Shown here: piece after piece, positions 1 through 8,014 of the stretch
How the letters are laid out: every line of letters starts with the position of its first letter
Position numbering within the stretch: position 1 is the stretch's first letter
NCBI GenBank assembly: GCA_034190545.1
Contig: JAXIOF010000016.1
Location: forward strand, 1 to 64,000
Reading direction: 5' to 3'
Source: Candidatus Afararchaeum irisae
GTDB taxonomy: Archaea > Halobacteriota > Halobacteria > Halobacteriales > Afararchaeaceae
DNA length: 64,000 bases
The notes under the pieces: generated by a model
What the model was told of the DNA's origin: nothing
Databases searched by the model: none
The model's input: only the letters and a program-made list of their open reading frames with translations
Translations under genes and position numbers: made by a program

Positions 1-55
1 CTCCTTTACATTAGTGGCTTAATCCAACGCAGTCTAGTGATTCACCAGAGCCAAG

Positions 56-1378
56 ATGATTGAATCTATTCCTAGAGATTTCGTAAAGCTGGAATCAATA
101 ACAAAATCCGTATCAGAGGGTATCCATTCGGGCAAGGATGAGGTATTTTTCCTGGGTCCTGAAACAATCACAGAATATAGTCTTGAAGAAGACTTACTTA
201 AACCCGTTCTCAAAGGAAAGGATATCAAAAAATATTTGCCTCCAAAAACGGGTTTAAAGGTTATTTACCCATATAAAAACGACGAAGTAATTCCTAAGAA
301 CCAACTCCAGAACGACTATCCTAACACCTGGAGTTATTTAAAGGAGAACGAAGGCAAGCTTCGAGAACGAGAGTACGTTCTGGATTCAGGTAAGGAGTGG
401 TATGAGCTTTGGTGCGAGCGTAAGGAGGAAATATATGAAAACCCAAAAATACTCTTACCCGAAATCGCTGACTCCAATAAATTCACTTTAGACACTGGTG
501 ATAATGAGTATTTCTTTAACACAAAGGTTAAGAGCATTAGAACCACTCAAGAGAATCATATAAAGACTCTCTTAGGGGTTCTAAATTCCAAGTTGCTTGA
601 GTTCATGTATCGGGGTATAGCGCCACCGAAAAGAGGAGGATTTAGAGCTTATAAATCGGGTTTCCTTTATGAGTTACGCGTCCCCAGAGATTCACAGAGT
701 CGTATACACGATTTAGTAGATGAGATGCTTAATCTCAAAAGTGAGTATTCTAATCTGAATCTATCAGTGCTTGACTATCTTGGTATCTCTACCGACGATG
801 GAATATCTGACTCGATAGGGGGCGAAACACTTGGCGACCTGTACATGCCGCCCGCCGGACTCGCCGACTCGCCGTTATCGAAGACTGCCGAGGACTACGA
901 GGGTCTGCGTGTCGAGGACGTACATTTCGAGAGCGACGGAGCGCGTCTCGTCATGCACGCCGAGGTTAGCTACAAGCCCGACGAGGACGACCCGCGCGAG
1001 ACCGACAACTGGGGACGCCTCGCCGAGGACGAGTTCGAGAGCTACGAGGCGATGGTCTTCACCGGCTTGTCCGACGCCGAGGAGACGCTCGTCCGCGAGT
1101 TCGTGCCCGTCGCCGTCGACGAAGCAGGCGGGTTCGCGGACTTCCGACAGAGCGCGAAACAGACAATAAGCCTCGTAGACAGGCTTGAAGACCTCACGCT
1201 CCCCGACGTGGACGCGACACGCGACGGACTCGAAAGGTACATGGAGGTCAAGAACCGCGCCGACGAACTCGACGAGAAGATAGAGAAGACTGACACTCTA
1301 ATAGACGAAATCGTCTACGACCTGTACGGACTCACCGACGAGGAAATCGAAATCGTAGAGGAAGCTGTCGCCGACTAA
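56..1378 (+). CDS. C-terminal (specificity) part of a type IIG / PglX-like DNA methyltransferase, probably a broken gene
   Basis: This 440-aa protein begins where the target-recognition half of Eco57I/TaqI-type DNA methyltransferases normally begins. The motif GIHSGKDEVFFLG (residues ~22-34) resembles the GI-TG-N-VF motif of the family. The segment LLGVLNSKLLEFMYRG, followed by YKSGFLYELRVP (~residues 175-220), resembles the TaqI-like C-terminal specificity domain. No methylase motif (NPPY) is present, so the catalytic half is missing; it may lie upstream of the window, in another frame, or be lost. Frame 1 is open from the window edge to a stop at 61-63, overlapping this ATG, which fits a frameshift or a separate upstream ORF. 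Base composition changes at about 820: AT-rich before it, GC-rich and host-like after it, suggesting recombination. The last ~20 residues are repeated downstream at 1479-1544. By itself it would bind but not modify DNA. Confidence 0.6.
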   Translation: MIESIPRDFVKLESITKSVSEGIHSGKDEVFFLGPETITEYSLEEDLLKPVLKGKDIKKYLPPKTGLKVIYPYKNDEVIPKNQLQNDYPNTWSYLKENEGKLREREYVLDSGKEWYELWCERKEEIYENPKILLPEIADSNKFTLDTGDNEYFFNTKVKSIRTTQENHIKTLLGVLNSKLLEFMYRGIAPPKRGGFRAYKSGFLYELRVPRDSQSRIHDLVDEMLNLKSEYSNLNLSVLDYLGISTDDGISDSIGGETLGDLYMPPAGLADSPLSKTAEDYEGLRVEDVHFESDGARLVMHAEVSYKPDEDDPRETDNWGRLAEDEFESYEAMVFTGLSDAEETLVREFVPVAVDEAGGFADFRQSAKQTISLVDRLEDLTLPDVDATRDGLERYMEVKNRADELDEKIEKTDTLIDEIVYDLYGLTDEEIEIVEEAVAD

Positions 1379-1478
1379 CCGCGAGTGACGAAGGAGCGAG
1401 CGGGTACTTTTTGGTTCAGATTTTTGCGAGAAGAGGTGAGCGAGCACCCCGAGAGAACCTGACGAAGTAAAAAGGTGG

Positions 1479-1544
1479 GTGTACGACATCTACGGACTTA
1501 CTGACGAGGAGATAGAGATCGTAGAAGAAGCCGTCGAGGGATGA
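1479..1544 (+). pseudogene. Duplicated 3' tail of the methyltransferase gene
   Basis: An open stretch reads VYDIYGLTDEEIEIVEEAV then Glu-Gly-stop. This is almost the same as the end of the gene just upstream (VYDLYGLTDEEIEIVEEAV then Ala-Asp-stop). The codons differ at several synonymous positions, so it is an older or independently acquired copy and not a sequencing repeat. It has no start codon. The ~100 bp between the two tails looks non-coding. The simplest reading is that the 5' part of one related gene replaced or was inserted before the tail of another, leaving the original tail behind. Confidence 0.7.
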
Positions 1545-1562
1545 GAAACACACTCAGAAGGA

Positions 1563-2012
1563 CTATATTTCTTCGAGTATCCGCTCTATGTCCTCGGCGT
1601 CGAACCCGTCTTGCCCCTCAACATACTCATTAACTTCAGCCTCGCCTGACAGACTGCGTATCCTTTCTAGAACATCTCCAGCCTTCGTATCGTACTTTGC
1701 TACCGGATACTTGTCGTACTCATGGTCAGTAACTTCGAGAAAGTAGAAGATATTGTATCCCTCAGGTTCGTCGGCGAAGACACAGTATCCCCTCATTTCG
1801 TCCCCTGCGCGGAACTGTTTGACGTTTTGGACACCGCTGTACGGCTTCTCGACGTACTGATCCGGCGTCGAACTTTCGAGCGCGTCTTGGAGGCGGGAGA
1901 GGAACTGCCGTTGGTACTCGGTCTTCTTATCTAAATCGTTGAACAGCGAATCAGCGGCGTCTCGGTGGAATATAGCTACGTTCTCATCTGACGTGAGGGA
2001 GTACTCCCGCAT
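1563..2012 (-). CDS. Putative RelE/HigB-fold toxin-like protein
   Basis: This 149-aa protein starts 1 nt after the stop of the upstream Panacea-like gene, so the two are co-transcribed. The central part (residues ~13-120: FHRDAADSLFNDL, then VKQFRAGDEMRGYCVFAD, then YNIFYFLEVTDHEYDKYP) has the layout of RelE/ParE-superfamily toxins: an N-terminal helical hairpin, then strands carrying Lys/Arg and an F-x-V-T-D-H motif. The C-terminal ~30 residues are acidic. The pairing with a SocA/Panacea-like gene supports a toxin role. The family match is by pattern only, and this could instead be an uncharacterised partner protein. Confidence 0.45.
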   Translation of the reverse strand: MREYSLTSDENVAIFHRDAADSLFNDLDKKTEYQRQFLSRLQDALESSTPDQYVEKPYSGVQNVKQFRAGDEMRGYCVFADEPEGYNIFYFLEVTDHEYDKYPVAKYDTKAGDVLERIRSLSGEAEVNEYVEGQDGFDAEDIERILEEI

Positions 2013-2013
2013 A

Positions 2014-2997
2014 TCAGTCTAACTCTTCAAGCACTTCCTGCGGTGACACCGTTTCCTCCTCGTCGAAGTCCTCGTCGAACTTTCTCGTGTCCTCTGTAGA
2101 GACGTCCTGTACTCGGCTCGATTCCGATACCAAGTCGTACTTTTCTGCTTCTTCCTTGAGCCTCGAAATCTCTTCGTTGTACTCGTTTCTTAGCTCTCCG
2201 AGCTCGTCTTCGATACTGTTGAGCAACCGGTCTTTGTTCTCGCCAGGCGATAGGTTTACGGTGTCTCTTGATATGAGGAGAGCGACGTACTTCCACGCCC
2301 CTCCATAGAAGTAGTCGAGCACCCTCTTAATAAACCGTTGCTGAACCTCTGTAACGTCGTCCCTATCGGACGCGGTGGTCAGTATCTCCGTCAGCAGAGC
2401 CTCGTAGTCCTGTATCTTGCCCACCGACTCCTTGAGGTTTGGATTCGAAGCAACCTCATGGATAACACGTGGGAAACGCTTCATGAGTAGAGAGACGACC
2501 TCCTCTCCTTCCTCATGCCAAGAGGGGTCTTCCCTTACCTTATCGAGAACCTGTTGGAGTTCGGCACTAGCGATGTATAGGTCACGGTACTCGTCGGGGG
2601 CATGCTCAAAGTAGAACTCTGTTAGATACTCTTTTGTATCAGTCTCGACGATATGTTCGAACTCGCCGAGGTCGTTACTAAAGAAATAAGAATACTCTTC
2701 CGGACTTCTCGTTTTGTCTGATGGGCTCTGCACCCTTGGCTCATTTACGGCTTGGACAGTGTCTGCCGGGCGTGGACTAACGCTGACTTTCTGATTCGCT
2801 ACATTTACCGGCGCAGGTCCGTATTTATACCATCCATAAGTTATTGGAATGTCGTACTCCTTGATAGCGAAGTAAGCCAGCTTATTGAACTTGATTGGGT
2901 CGACTGAATCGGAGCCATACCCCTTTCTGTGCATGGCTATTTCCACCCCTTCTTTGATGTCGTCCAGAATACTGTCTTCGTCGCCAAGGGTGAACAT
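2014..2997 (-). CDS. Panacea/SocA-like protein, putative antitoxin
   Basis: This 327-aa protein carries near its N-terminus FNKLAYFAIKEYDIPITYGW followed by YKYGPAP (residues ~37-63). That resembles the core of the Panacea (SocA/DUF4065) domain, where K-L-Y and G-P-V motifs are typical. Panacea proteins act as antitoxins for many unrelated toxins. The remaining ~260 residues are helical, ending in a coiled coil (~265-300) and an acidic tail. The next gene starts 1 nt downstream, giving the antitoxin-then-toxin order common in type II systems. The 327-aa length is long for an antitoxin, so a larger regulatory role is possible. The upstream TATATATAG-like element is divergent from the SNF2 helicase gene. 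Confidence 0.45.
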   Translation of the reverse strand: MFTLGDEDSILDDIKEGVEIAMHRKGYGSDSVDPIKFNKLAYFAIKEYDIPITYGWYKYGPAPVNVANQKVSVSPRPADTVQAVNEPRVQSPSDKTRSPEEYSYFFSNDLGEFEHIVETDTKEYLTEFYFEHAPDEYRDLYIASAELQQVLDKVREDPSWHEEGEEVVSLLMKRFPRVIHEVASNPNLKESVGKIQDYEALLTEILTTASDRDDVTEVQQRFIKRVLDYFYGGAWKYVALLISRDTVNLSPGENKDRLLNSIEDELGELRNEYNEEISRLKEEAEKYDLVSESSRVQDVSTEDTRKFDEDFDEEETVSPQEVLEELD

Positions 2998-3131
2998 GAA
3001 TATATCTATATATGAGACCTGATTAATGACTCTTTCTGTGTTGAGATTCGTCGTGTCAACAGTTATGTGCGAGGGTCAGTCAACTAATACATGATGAACG
3101 CATTAATTTCCAATAATTTGAGGGGGAGCCG

Positions 3132-6041
3132 ATGACCAACTACGAAGTCGGTGACAAGATCTCTTTTGCTGGAGGCAGGGGAGAAATAACTAAAATAGAA
3201 GAACGCGATGATTCCAACCTTCTATTCGTTCTGACCGAAGGCGATGATCGAGACCTCAAGAAACTGCATAGTACCCTTCCACACATAGAAAAGCTCGGAT
3301 CGGTCGCAGACAGTATCGTGGAGAAAGACTTCGACCAGCCGATCAAGTATGACCTGCGAAGGAAAGCCACCGAACTCGACTTAGCGTACAAACACGACAG
3401 GTTCCTCTCACTAACAAGTAGTCAGATAGAGATAGAGCCCTACCAGATACAAGCCGCCTACGAGATACTCAACTCATACGATCATAGGTATCTCATAGCT
3501 GACGAGGTCGGTCTCGGTAAGACTATTGAAGCAGGCATAGTCATAGAAGAGCTTGTAGCACGTGACAGAGCTGACCGCATTCTAATCGTCTCCCCTGCAC
3601 CACTCACGACCCAGTGGCAAGACGAGATGCGGGATAAGTTCGGCAGAGACTATGTGGTTTACGACAGAGGATATGTCAACGCTACAAGGAATGCCCATCC
3701 TAACAAGAACGTCTGGGAACAGGAAAACCACGTAATTACCTCTATAGACTTTGCCAAGCAGGATGATATGCTTGAGCCCCTCAAGAACGCCGAGTGGGAC
3801 GTAGCAGTATTCGACGAGTCACACCACCTAACGGCAAAGGAAGACGAAAAAACCGAACGGTACGAGGTTGGTGAAGCGGTCTCAGACAATACTGACGGAT
3901 TGATCTTCCTTACAGGAACTCCTCACAGCGGAAAGTCCGTTCAGTTTTATAAGATGGTCAGCCTTCTTGACCCGTACCGTTTCACAGATGAAAGCGATAT
4001 AACTCCTGACGAACTCGACGATCTTATGATACGTCGTCTCAAGTCCGATATGGTCGAACCCGACGGTACACCGATGTTTCCGGAGAAGGAAATCCGTACA
4101 CTCCCCGTAGACTTTACCCCTCAAGAGCGAGATCTATATGAGAATGTCACTGAGTATATAACTGAACACTACAACGAAGCTAAGGAGGAAGGCAATCAGG
4201 CGACTGGATTTGCGATGGCGATCTACCAAAAACGTCTCGTATCGAGTATCCACGCAATTCGGAAGTCGCTGAAAAAGCGGGTACGGACTATACAAAATGA
4301 CGCCATAAAAGAGGATATCTCGAACGAAAAACAGGATCTAATCGCACGCTACAGCACAGATCCCACCTCTCTCACCTCCAAGCAGAGAGAGAAGGTTGAA
4401 AAAGAGCTTCAGAATCTTACTCTATCGACCAACCCTGAAAGAGTCGAAAGAGAGCTGGATATAGTTAAAGAACTCAAAGAGCAGGCAGAGAACGTTGACG
4501 TCGACTCGAAGGCTGAGAAACTCAGAGAGTTTGTTGAGGGTGTGCTACAAGAAGACCCCGACGAGAGGATACTGATATTTACTGAGTACACAGACACGCT
4601 TGAGTATCTACGTGACGAGGTACTGTCGAATTACGACATAGCTCAGATCCACGGTGACATAGACCACGACAGACGACGCGCGGAGCAGCGAAAGTTCGAA
4701 GACGAAGTCAATATCATGCTGGCTACCGACGCGGCGCAAGAAGGTATAAACCTACAGTTCGCCCACATCATGGTGAACTACGACCTCCCGTGGAATCCCA
4801 ACCGGATAGATCAGCGTATGGGACGTCTACACAGATACGGGCAGGAGAACACCGTCCAGATACACAATCTGTTTGTCCGTGATACACGTGAGAATAAGAT
4901 ACTCGATCTCTTGATGGACAAAATCGACGCTATAGAGTCCGACCTCGGTATGAGTTCTGACGTGTTAGGTATGGTTCTAGAGGACTTTGACTTGGAGAGT
5001 ACTATAATGAACGCAGTCCACGAAGACTCTCCGGTCGAAAAAGTTGTCGAGGACATAGACACAGTTGTCGAAGAACAAAAAGAAGCACTCGAAACTGTTG
5101 AAAATAACTTCCTGATAAGAGACCACTTCGACCCACAGGACATACTTGATATCATAGACGAAAGTAGGGAAGAAGCCATCAGTGAAGACGATATTAAGCT
5201 ATTACTCCAGGAGTTCTTCGATAACTTCGGTGGTGAGATCAAAGGTTATAGACCCGGACCGTCTCGTAAGGATGGCGATGTATATAATCTAGAAGTACCT
5301 GAGGTAGTGTCCGGTAGTAATGTCAGAAACAGATACGAGAAGATGACATTTACACGCGAAGTCGCACTAGAGAGCGAAGACATTGACTTTTTGTCACTCG
5401 ATCACCCGTTGGTACAGAGTGTAATAGACTACTGTCTAAACGAAGAAAGGTTAGGAGGAAAGAGTACTGCGTTAGTGACTGACGAGAAAGAGAACGCGCC
5501 AGGAATACTGTTTAACTTCCGAGTAGGTTACGAGGCTGGAACCAACGGGGAGGAAATTAGCGAGGATCTGATACAGATTTATGGTAACTGGGAGCGCGAA
5601 ATAACCGAAGACCCGCCCGAGACAGTAGATACACTCTCACCTGAAGACGCGATGGATCATCCTGACGTAGACTCTATCTCTACCATAGCTGACCATCTAT
5701 ATGAGGACGCCAAAGACAGAGCTTGGTCAATAATTAATGGATCTGCGGAGGAAGCCCGTGAGAAACGAGAACACGAGATCGATATTAAAGAGGAACATGC
5801 AAAACGGTACTTTGAGAATGAAATTCAGAATTGGGAAGAACGTTTAGAGGAGTACCGCAGAAAGGATGACGAAGCTGACAAAGACATGACTATAGCAATC
5901 AGAAATGCTGAGACGAAGATACGTGACCTCAAAAGAGAAAGAGAGACCGAGTTACAGCGACTTGAGGAGGAAAAATCTGTCATACCCAAAGAGCCTGAAA
6001 TAGTGAATGCTTCTGTTATAGTTCGTCCCGAGGACGTGTAA
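3132..6041 (+). CDS. SNF2/RapA-family helicase-like ATPase of a defence island
   Basis: This 969-aa superfamily 2 ATPase has a Q/motif-I region with ADEVGLGKTIEAG (P-loop, residues ~123-135), motif II DESH (228-231), the motif III-like FLTGTPHSG, and in the second RecA domain ILIFTEYTDTLEYL, LATDAAQEGINLQ and NRIDQRMGRLHRYGQ (motif VI). This is the HepA/RapA/SNF2 signature. A long C-terminal region with charged coiled coil (~870-960) follows. The size and architecture resemble DrmD of DISARM and the SNF2-type helicases that accompany type IIG/PglX-like methylases in haloarchaea. The methylase fragment, toxin-like pair and HNH gene nearby support anti-phage defence. No drmA, drmB or brx core gene is visible here. 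An SD-like gagggg lies just before the ATG. Confidence 0.8.
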   Translation: MTNYEVGDKISFAGGRGEITKIEERDDSNLLFVLTEGDDRDLKKLHSTLPHIEKLGSVADSIVEKDFDQPIKYDLRRKATELDLAYKHDRFLSLTSSQIEIEPYQIQAAYEILNSYDHRYLIADEVGLGKTIEAGIVIEELVARDRADRILIVSPAPLTTQWQDEMRDKFGRDYVVYDRGYVNATRNAHPNKNVWEQENHVITSIDFAKQDDMLEPLKNAEWDVAVFDESHHLTAKEDEKTERYEVGEAVSDNTDGLIFLTGTPHSGKSVQFYKMVSLLDPYRFTDESDITPDELDDLMIRRLKSDMVEPDGTPMFPEKEIRTLPVDFTPQERDLYENVTEYITEHYNEAKEEGNQATGFAMAIYQKRLVSSIHAIRKSLKKRVRTIQNDAIKEDISNEKQDLIARYSTDPTSLTSKQREKVEKELQNLTLSTNPERVERELDIVKELKEQAENVDVDSKAEKLREFVEGVLQEDPDERILIFTEYTDTLEYLRDEVLSNYDIAQIHGDIDHDRRRAEQRKFEDEVNIMLATDAAQEGINLQFAHIMVNYDLPWNPNRIDQRMGRLHRYGQENTVQIHNLFVRDTRENKILDLLMDKIDAIESDLGMSSDVLGMVLEDFDLESTIMNAVHEDSPVEKVVEDIDTVVEEQKEALETVENNFLIRDHFDPQDILDIIDESREEAISEDDIKLLLQEFFDNFGGEIKGYRPGPSRKDGDVYNLEVPEVVSGSNVRNRYEKMTFTREVALESEDIDFLSLDHPLVQSVIDYCLNEERLGGKSTALVTDEKENAPGILFNFRVGYEAGTNGEEISEDLIQIYGNWEREITEDPPETVDTLSPEDAMDHPDVDSISTIADHLYEDAKDRAWSIINGSAEEAREKREHEIDIKEEHAKRYFENEIQNWEERLEEYRRKDDEADKDMTIAIRNAETKIRDLKRERETELQRLEEEKSVIPKEPEIVNASVIVRPEDV

Positions 6042-6044
6042 GTT

Positions 6045-6674
6045 TCAGTTCCACCAGTCCAGATCTTGGTTGTGTCTTTCTAAGAACTCTGGCTTTATTC
6101 TTACTTCTTCTGGGAGCTCTATCTTGTCCCCTTCTTTCTCTAATAAAGTCCGGCGGAGAAACGTACTTTCTGTCTCAAAATCAGGGGACACGTGGAGTCT
6201 ATAATCCTGTGATAGAGTGAATATGCCTGAGTCAAATGCCGCGTGATGTATTTTATTGAGTACCATGACGTTTTCAACTTCATGCCTATATTCCGGATAG
6301 TCGCTCCAAGAAAGAACGTGAGAAACTTCTAGCAGACGTGGATCATCAACAGAAGTTATCAGACACTGGTTATAGTATAATCTAAGAACCAACGGGCGAA
6401 ACTCAGATGGCGTGTTTCTTACTGTGGTTGAAGTCTCATGTTCGGATGTTTCGATACTCTCATCTCTCTTTTCCAGTTTCTCTTTTAGTTGAACTATATC
6501 TGAGGGATGCTCCTCTTCGTGATTACATTCATACCGAAGATGAGTCCTGACCGTTTCTTTCTTACAGTCAAATACCTCAGCAATCTCTCTCATTGAATAT
6601 CTTTTATCATAGTATAGAGATCTCATTTCACTGCAATCTTCCTTCGAAATATCTGTTCCCGCCATTTTCTTCAT
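6045..6674 (-). CDS. HNH endonuclease with N-terminal helix-turn-helix
   Basis: This 209-aa protein has two parts. Residues ~9-50 form a helix-turn-helix (YSMREIAEVFDCKKETVRTHL) like that of homing-type or sigma-like HTH proteins. Residues ~100-165 match the HNH_2 type nuclease fold: the family Cys in QCLIT, SHVLSWS (His119 as the first H), N135 in VENVMVLN, and HHAAFDSG (H143/H144), followed by the usual short hairpin with LHVSP. It converges on the SNF2 helicase gene, with 3 bp between stops. A role in restriction of foreign DNA, or as a mobile nuclease, fits the setting. The ATG at 6665 is an alternative start. The gene is AT-rich, like its neighbours. Confidence 0.75.
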   Translation of the reverse strand: MKKMAGTDISKEDCSEMRSLYYDKRYSMREIAEVFDCKKETVRTHLRYECNHEEEHPSDIVQLKEKLEKRDESIETSEHETSTTVRNTPSEFRPLVLRLYYNQCLITSVDDPRLLEVSHVLSWSDYPEYRHEVENVMVLNKIHHAAFDSGIFTLSQDYRLHVSPDFETESTFLRRTLLEKEGDKIELPEEVRIKPEFLERHNQDLDWWN

Positions 6675-6718
6675 ACCGTTGACTGAGTCGATTAATAAGA
6701 ATTAGGGACTTCTTTCAA

Positions 6719-6743
6719 TTCGTAGTTATCCGATAACTACGAA
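6719..6743. repeat. Perfect palindrome beside the integrase gene
   Basis: Two 12-bp arms (TTCGTAGTTATC and its exact reverse complement) flank a single C. The 9-bp core TTCGTAGTT recurs at 6803-6811 just before the recombinase gene and at 7427-7435 overlapping its stop codon. A symmetric site next to a tyrosine recombinase is what a crossover site or an autoregulatory operator would look like. Function is inferred. Confidence 0.6.
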
Positions 6744-6830
6744 CCATACACACCCTATTCGGCTATATACACCCTCAAAACAGCCTCGCCGACAGAACTA
6801 AGTTCGTAGTTGTCTATGGATAAGTAAGAA

Positions 6831-7433
6831 GTGGATATGAGGGTCGAGAAAAGCGGAAACGGATACAAATGTTGGCTCAATCAAGACGAGTTCGAGGAGC
6901 TCACGAGAGCAGCCGATGGATACCGAGAAGATCTGATAGTTCGACTTGGGGGGAGAGTAGGACTGCGTAGCTTCGAGATCCCCCAGGTCAAGCCTAAGCA
7001 CGTAAATAGAACGAGAGATGGAGAGCACTATATGCTCAGGATACCCCGAGGTAAGGACACCTCGGGGGACGGCGGTAAGCCTCGGGATGCCTACCTCCCT
7101 ACAGACCTGGAGAGAGACCTGCATCGGTATGTAAAAGCTGAGAGTATTGGACAGGATGAGGTGATTTTTGACATCTCACCTCGATGGATACAGGAGATAG
7201 TGTCTCAGACCGCCGAGAAAGCCGCTAAGAACACGGGTAACGACGACTTCGAGAGGGTGTCGAGTCACGACCTGCGCCGGTACTTTGCTCATCGAATGCT
7301 GGTCGAGGAAAGGATGAATCCCGAGGTGGTCATGGAAGTCGGAGGGTGGGAAGATTACGAGTCGATCAAGCCGTATCTCTCGAAGCCAAGTGAGGAGACT
7401 ATCGTATCCGAGTTCGAGAGGGTTAATTCGTAG
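6831..7433 (+). CDS. Small tyrosine recombinase (phage integrase family)
   Basis: This 200-aa catalytic-domain-sized protein has the full tyrosine recombinase set: R46 in RVGLRSFEI, K75, the box H146-x-x-R149 (SSHDLRRYFAHRM), W173 in GGWEDY (replacing the second His, common in this family) and Tyr182 in IKPYL as the nucleophile. It lacks the N-terminal SAM-like core-binding domain of typical XerC/D proteins, as in many short haloarchaeal integrases. The start is GTG 6831 or ATG 6837 (residue 3). Palindromic TTCGTAGTT elements lie on both sides. It presumably mobilised, or inverts, part of this island. No att repeat pair bounding the island was found in the window. Confidence 0.85.
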   Translation: MDMRVEKSGNGYKCWLNQDEFEELTRAADGYREDLIVRLGGRVGLRSFEIPQVKPKHVNRTRDGEHYMLRIPRGKDTSGDGGKPRDAYLPTDLERDLHRYVKAESIGQDEVIFDISPRWIQEIVSQTAEKAAKNTGNDDFERVSSHDLRRYFAHRMLVEERMNPEVVMEVGGWEDYESIKPYLSKPSEETIVSEFERVNS

Positions 7434-7848
7434 TTCCCACGTATTTTCATTCGAGGATAATGAGGATTCGATAGTAGTGTCGTAGAGCTATTGAGTAGAG
7501 GCTTCGGGTTCTTGGAAGGGAGTAAGTATAGATCCATGACCTTACTGAAGAGTTTTTATAGGAGCTGATGTCGGAGAAGGTAGGAAAGTACGACAAATAT
7601 CCGAGAAACACAGCCCTGAAGAGTTTTTCTAATCGTCTAAACCACTGGATAATGTCGTAAGTATGCATAAACACGACACTACATGAGATTAGAATACCAA
7701 GTAAGGATCAAAATTAGAAAAAAAAGAACCCTCATTTCCCGTGGATCAACTGGATCACTTAGACAAAAAGAGGCTACGGCGGGTTTTGATTTTGCGCGCT
7801 TACGCACACATATAAGGGGATATTGACAGATTTTGGCGAAACATCTAG
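7434..7848. other. AT-rich gene-free stretch with short direct repeats
   Basis: No convincing coding sequence was found here. The 13-mer CTGAAGAGTTTTT occurs at 7545-7557 and again at 7616-7628. A run of A residues lies near 7720, and a TATA-like CATATAAGG at about 7808-7816 faces the remnant downstream. The composition is markedly AT-rich, as in decayed mobile DNA. Confidence 0.4.
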
Positions 7849-7998
7849 ACTTCGCATAGCTCTGTAGACGTAGTTACACACAAGATCGAGAAGCTACTCG
7901 TGTCGCGTGGTATAGTCGCTGAAAACAGTAAGATACCGCTCTATGGTGTTTCTTGGGTAGATATATCAGAAATAAAACATAAACTGAGTGAAGCTTAG
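7849..7998 (+). pseudogene. Remnant of a small protein-coding gene
   Basis: An open frame without a start codon ends at 7998 and encodes about 49 residues with natural-looking composition. It includes VVTHKIEKLLVSRGI and KIPLYGVSWVDI, ending SEIKHKLSEA. The pattern resembles the C-terminal part of a small winged-helix or regulator-like protein. The stop at 7846-7848 cuts it off from a possible earlier part in another frame (LAKHLDFA). It is read as the frameshifted 3' end of a lost gene, and the family is not identified. Confidence 0.35.
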
Positions 7999-8014
7999 GC
8001 TGTCCGGTCTCGGA

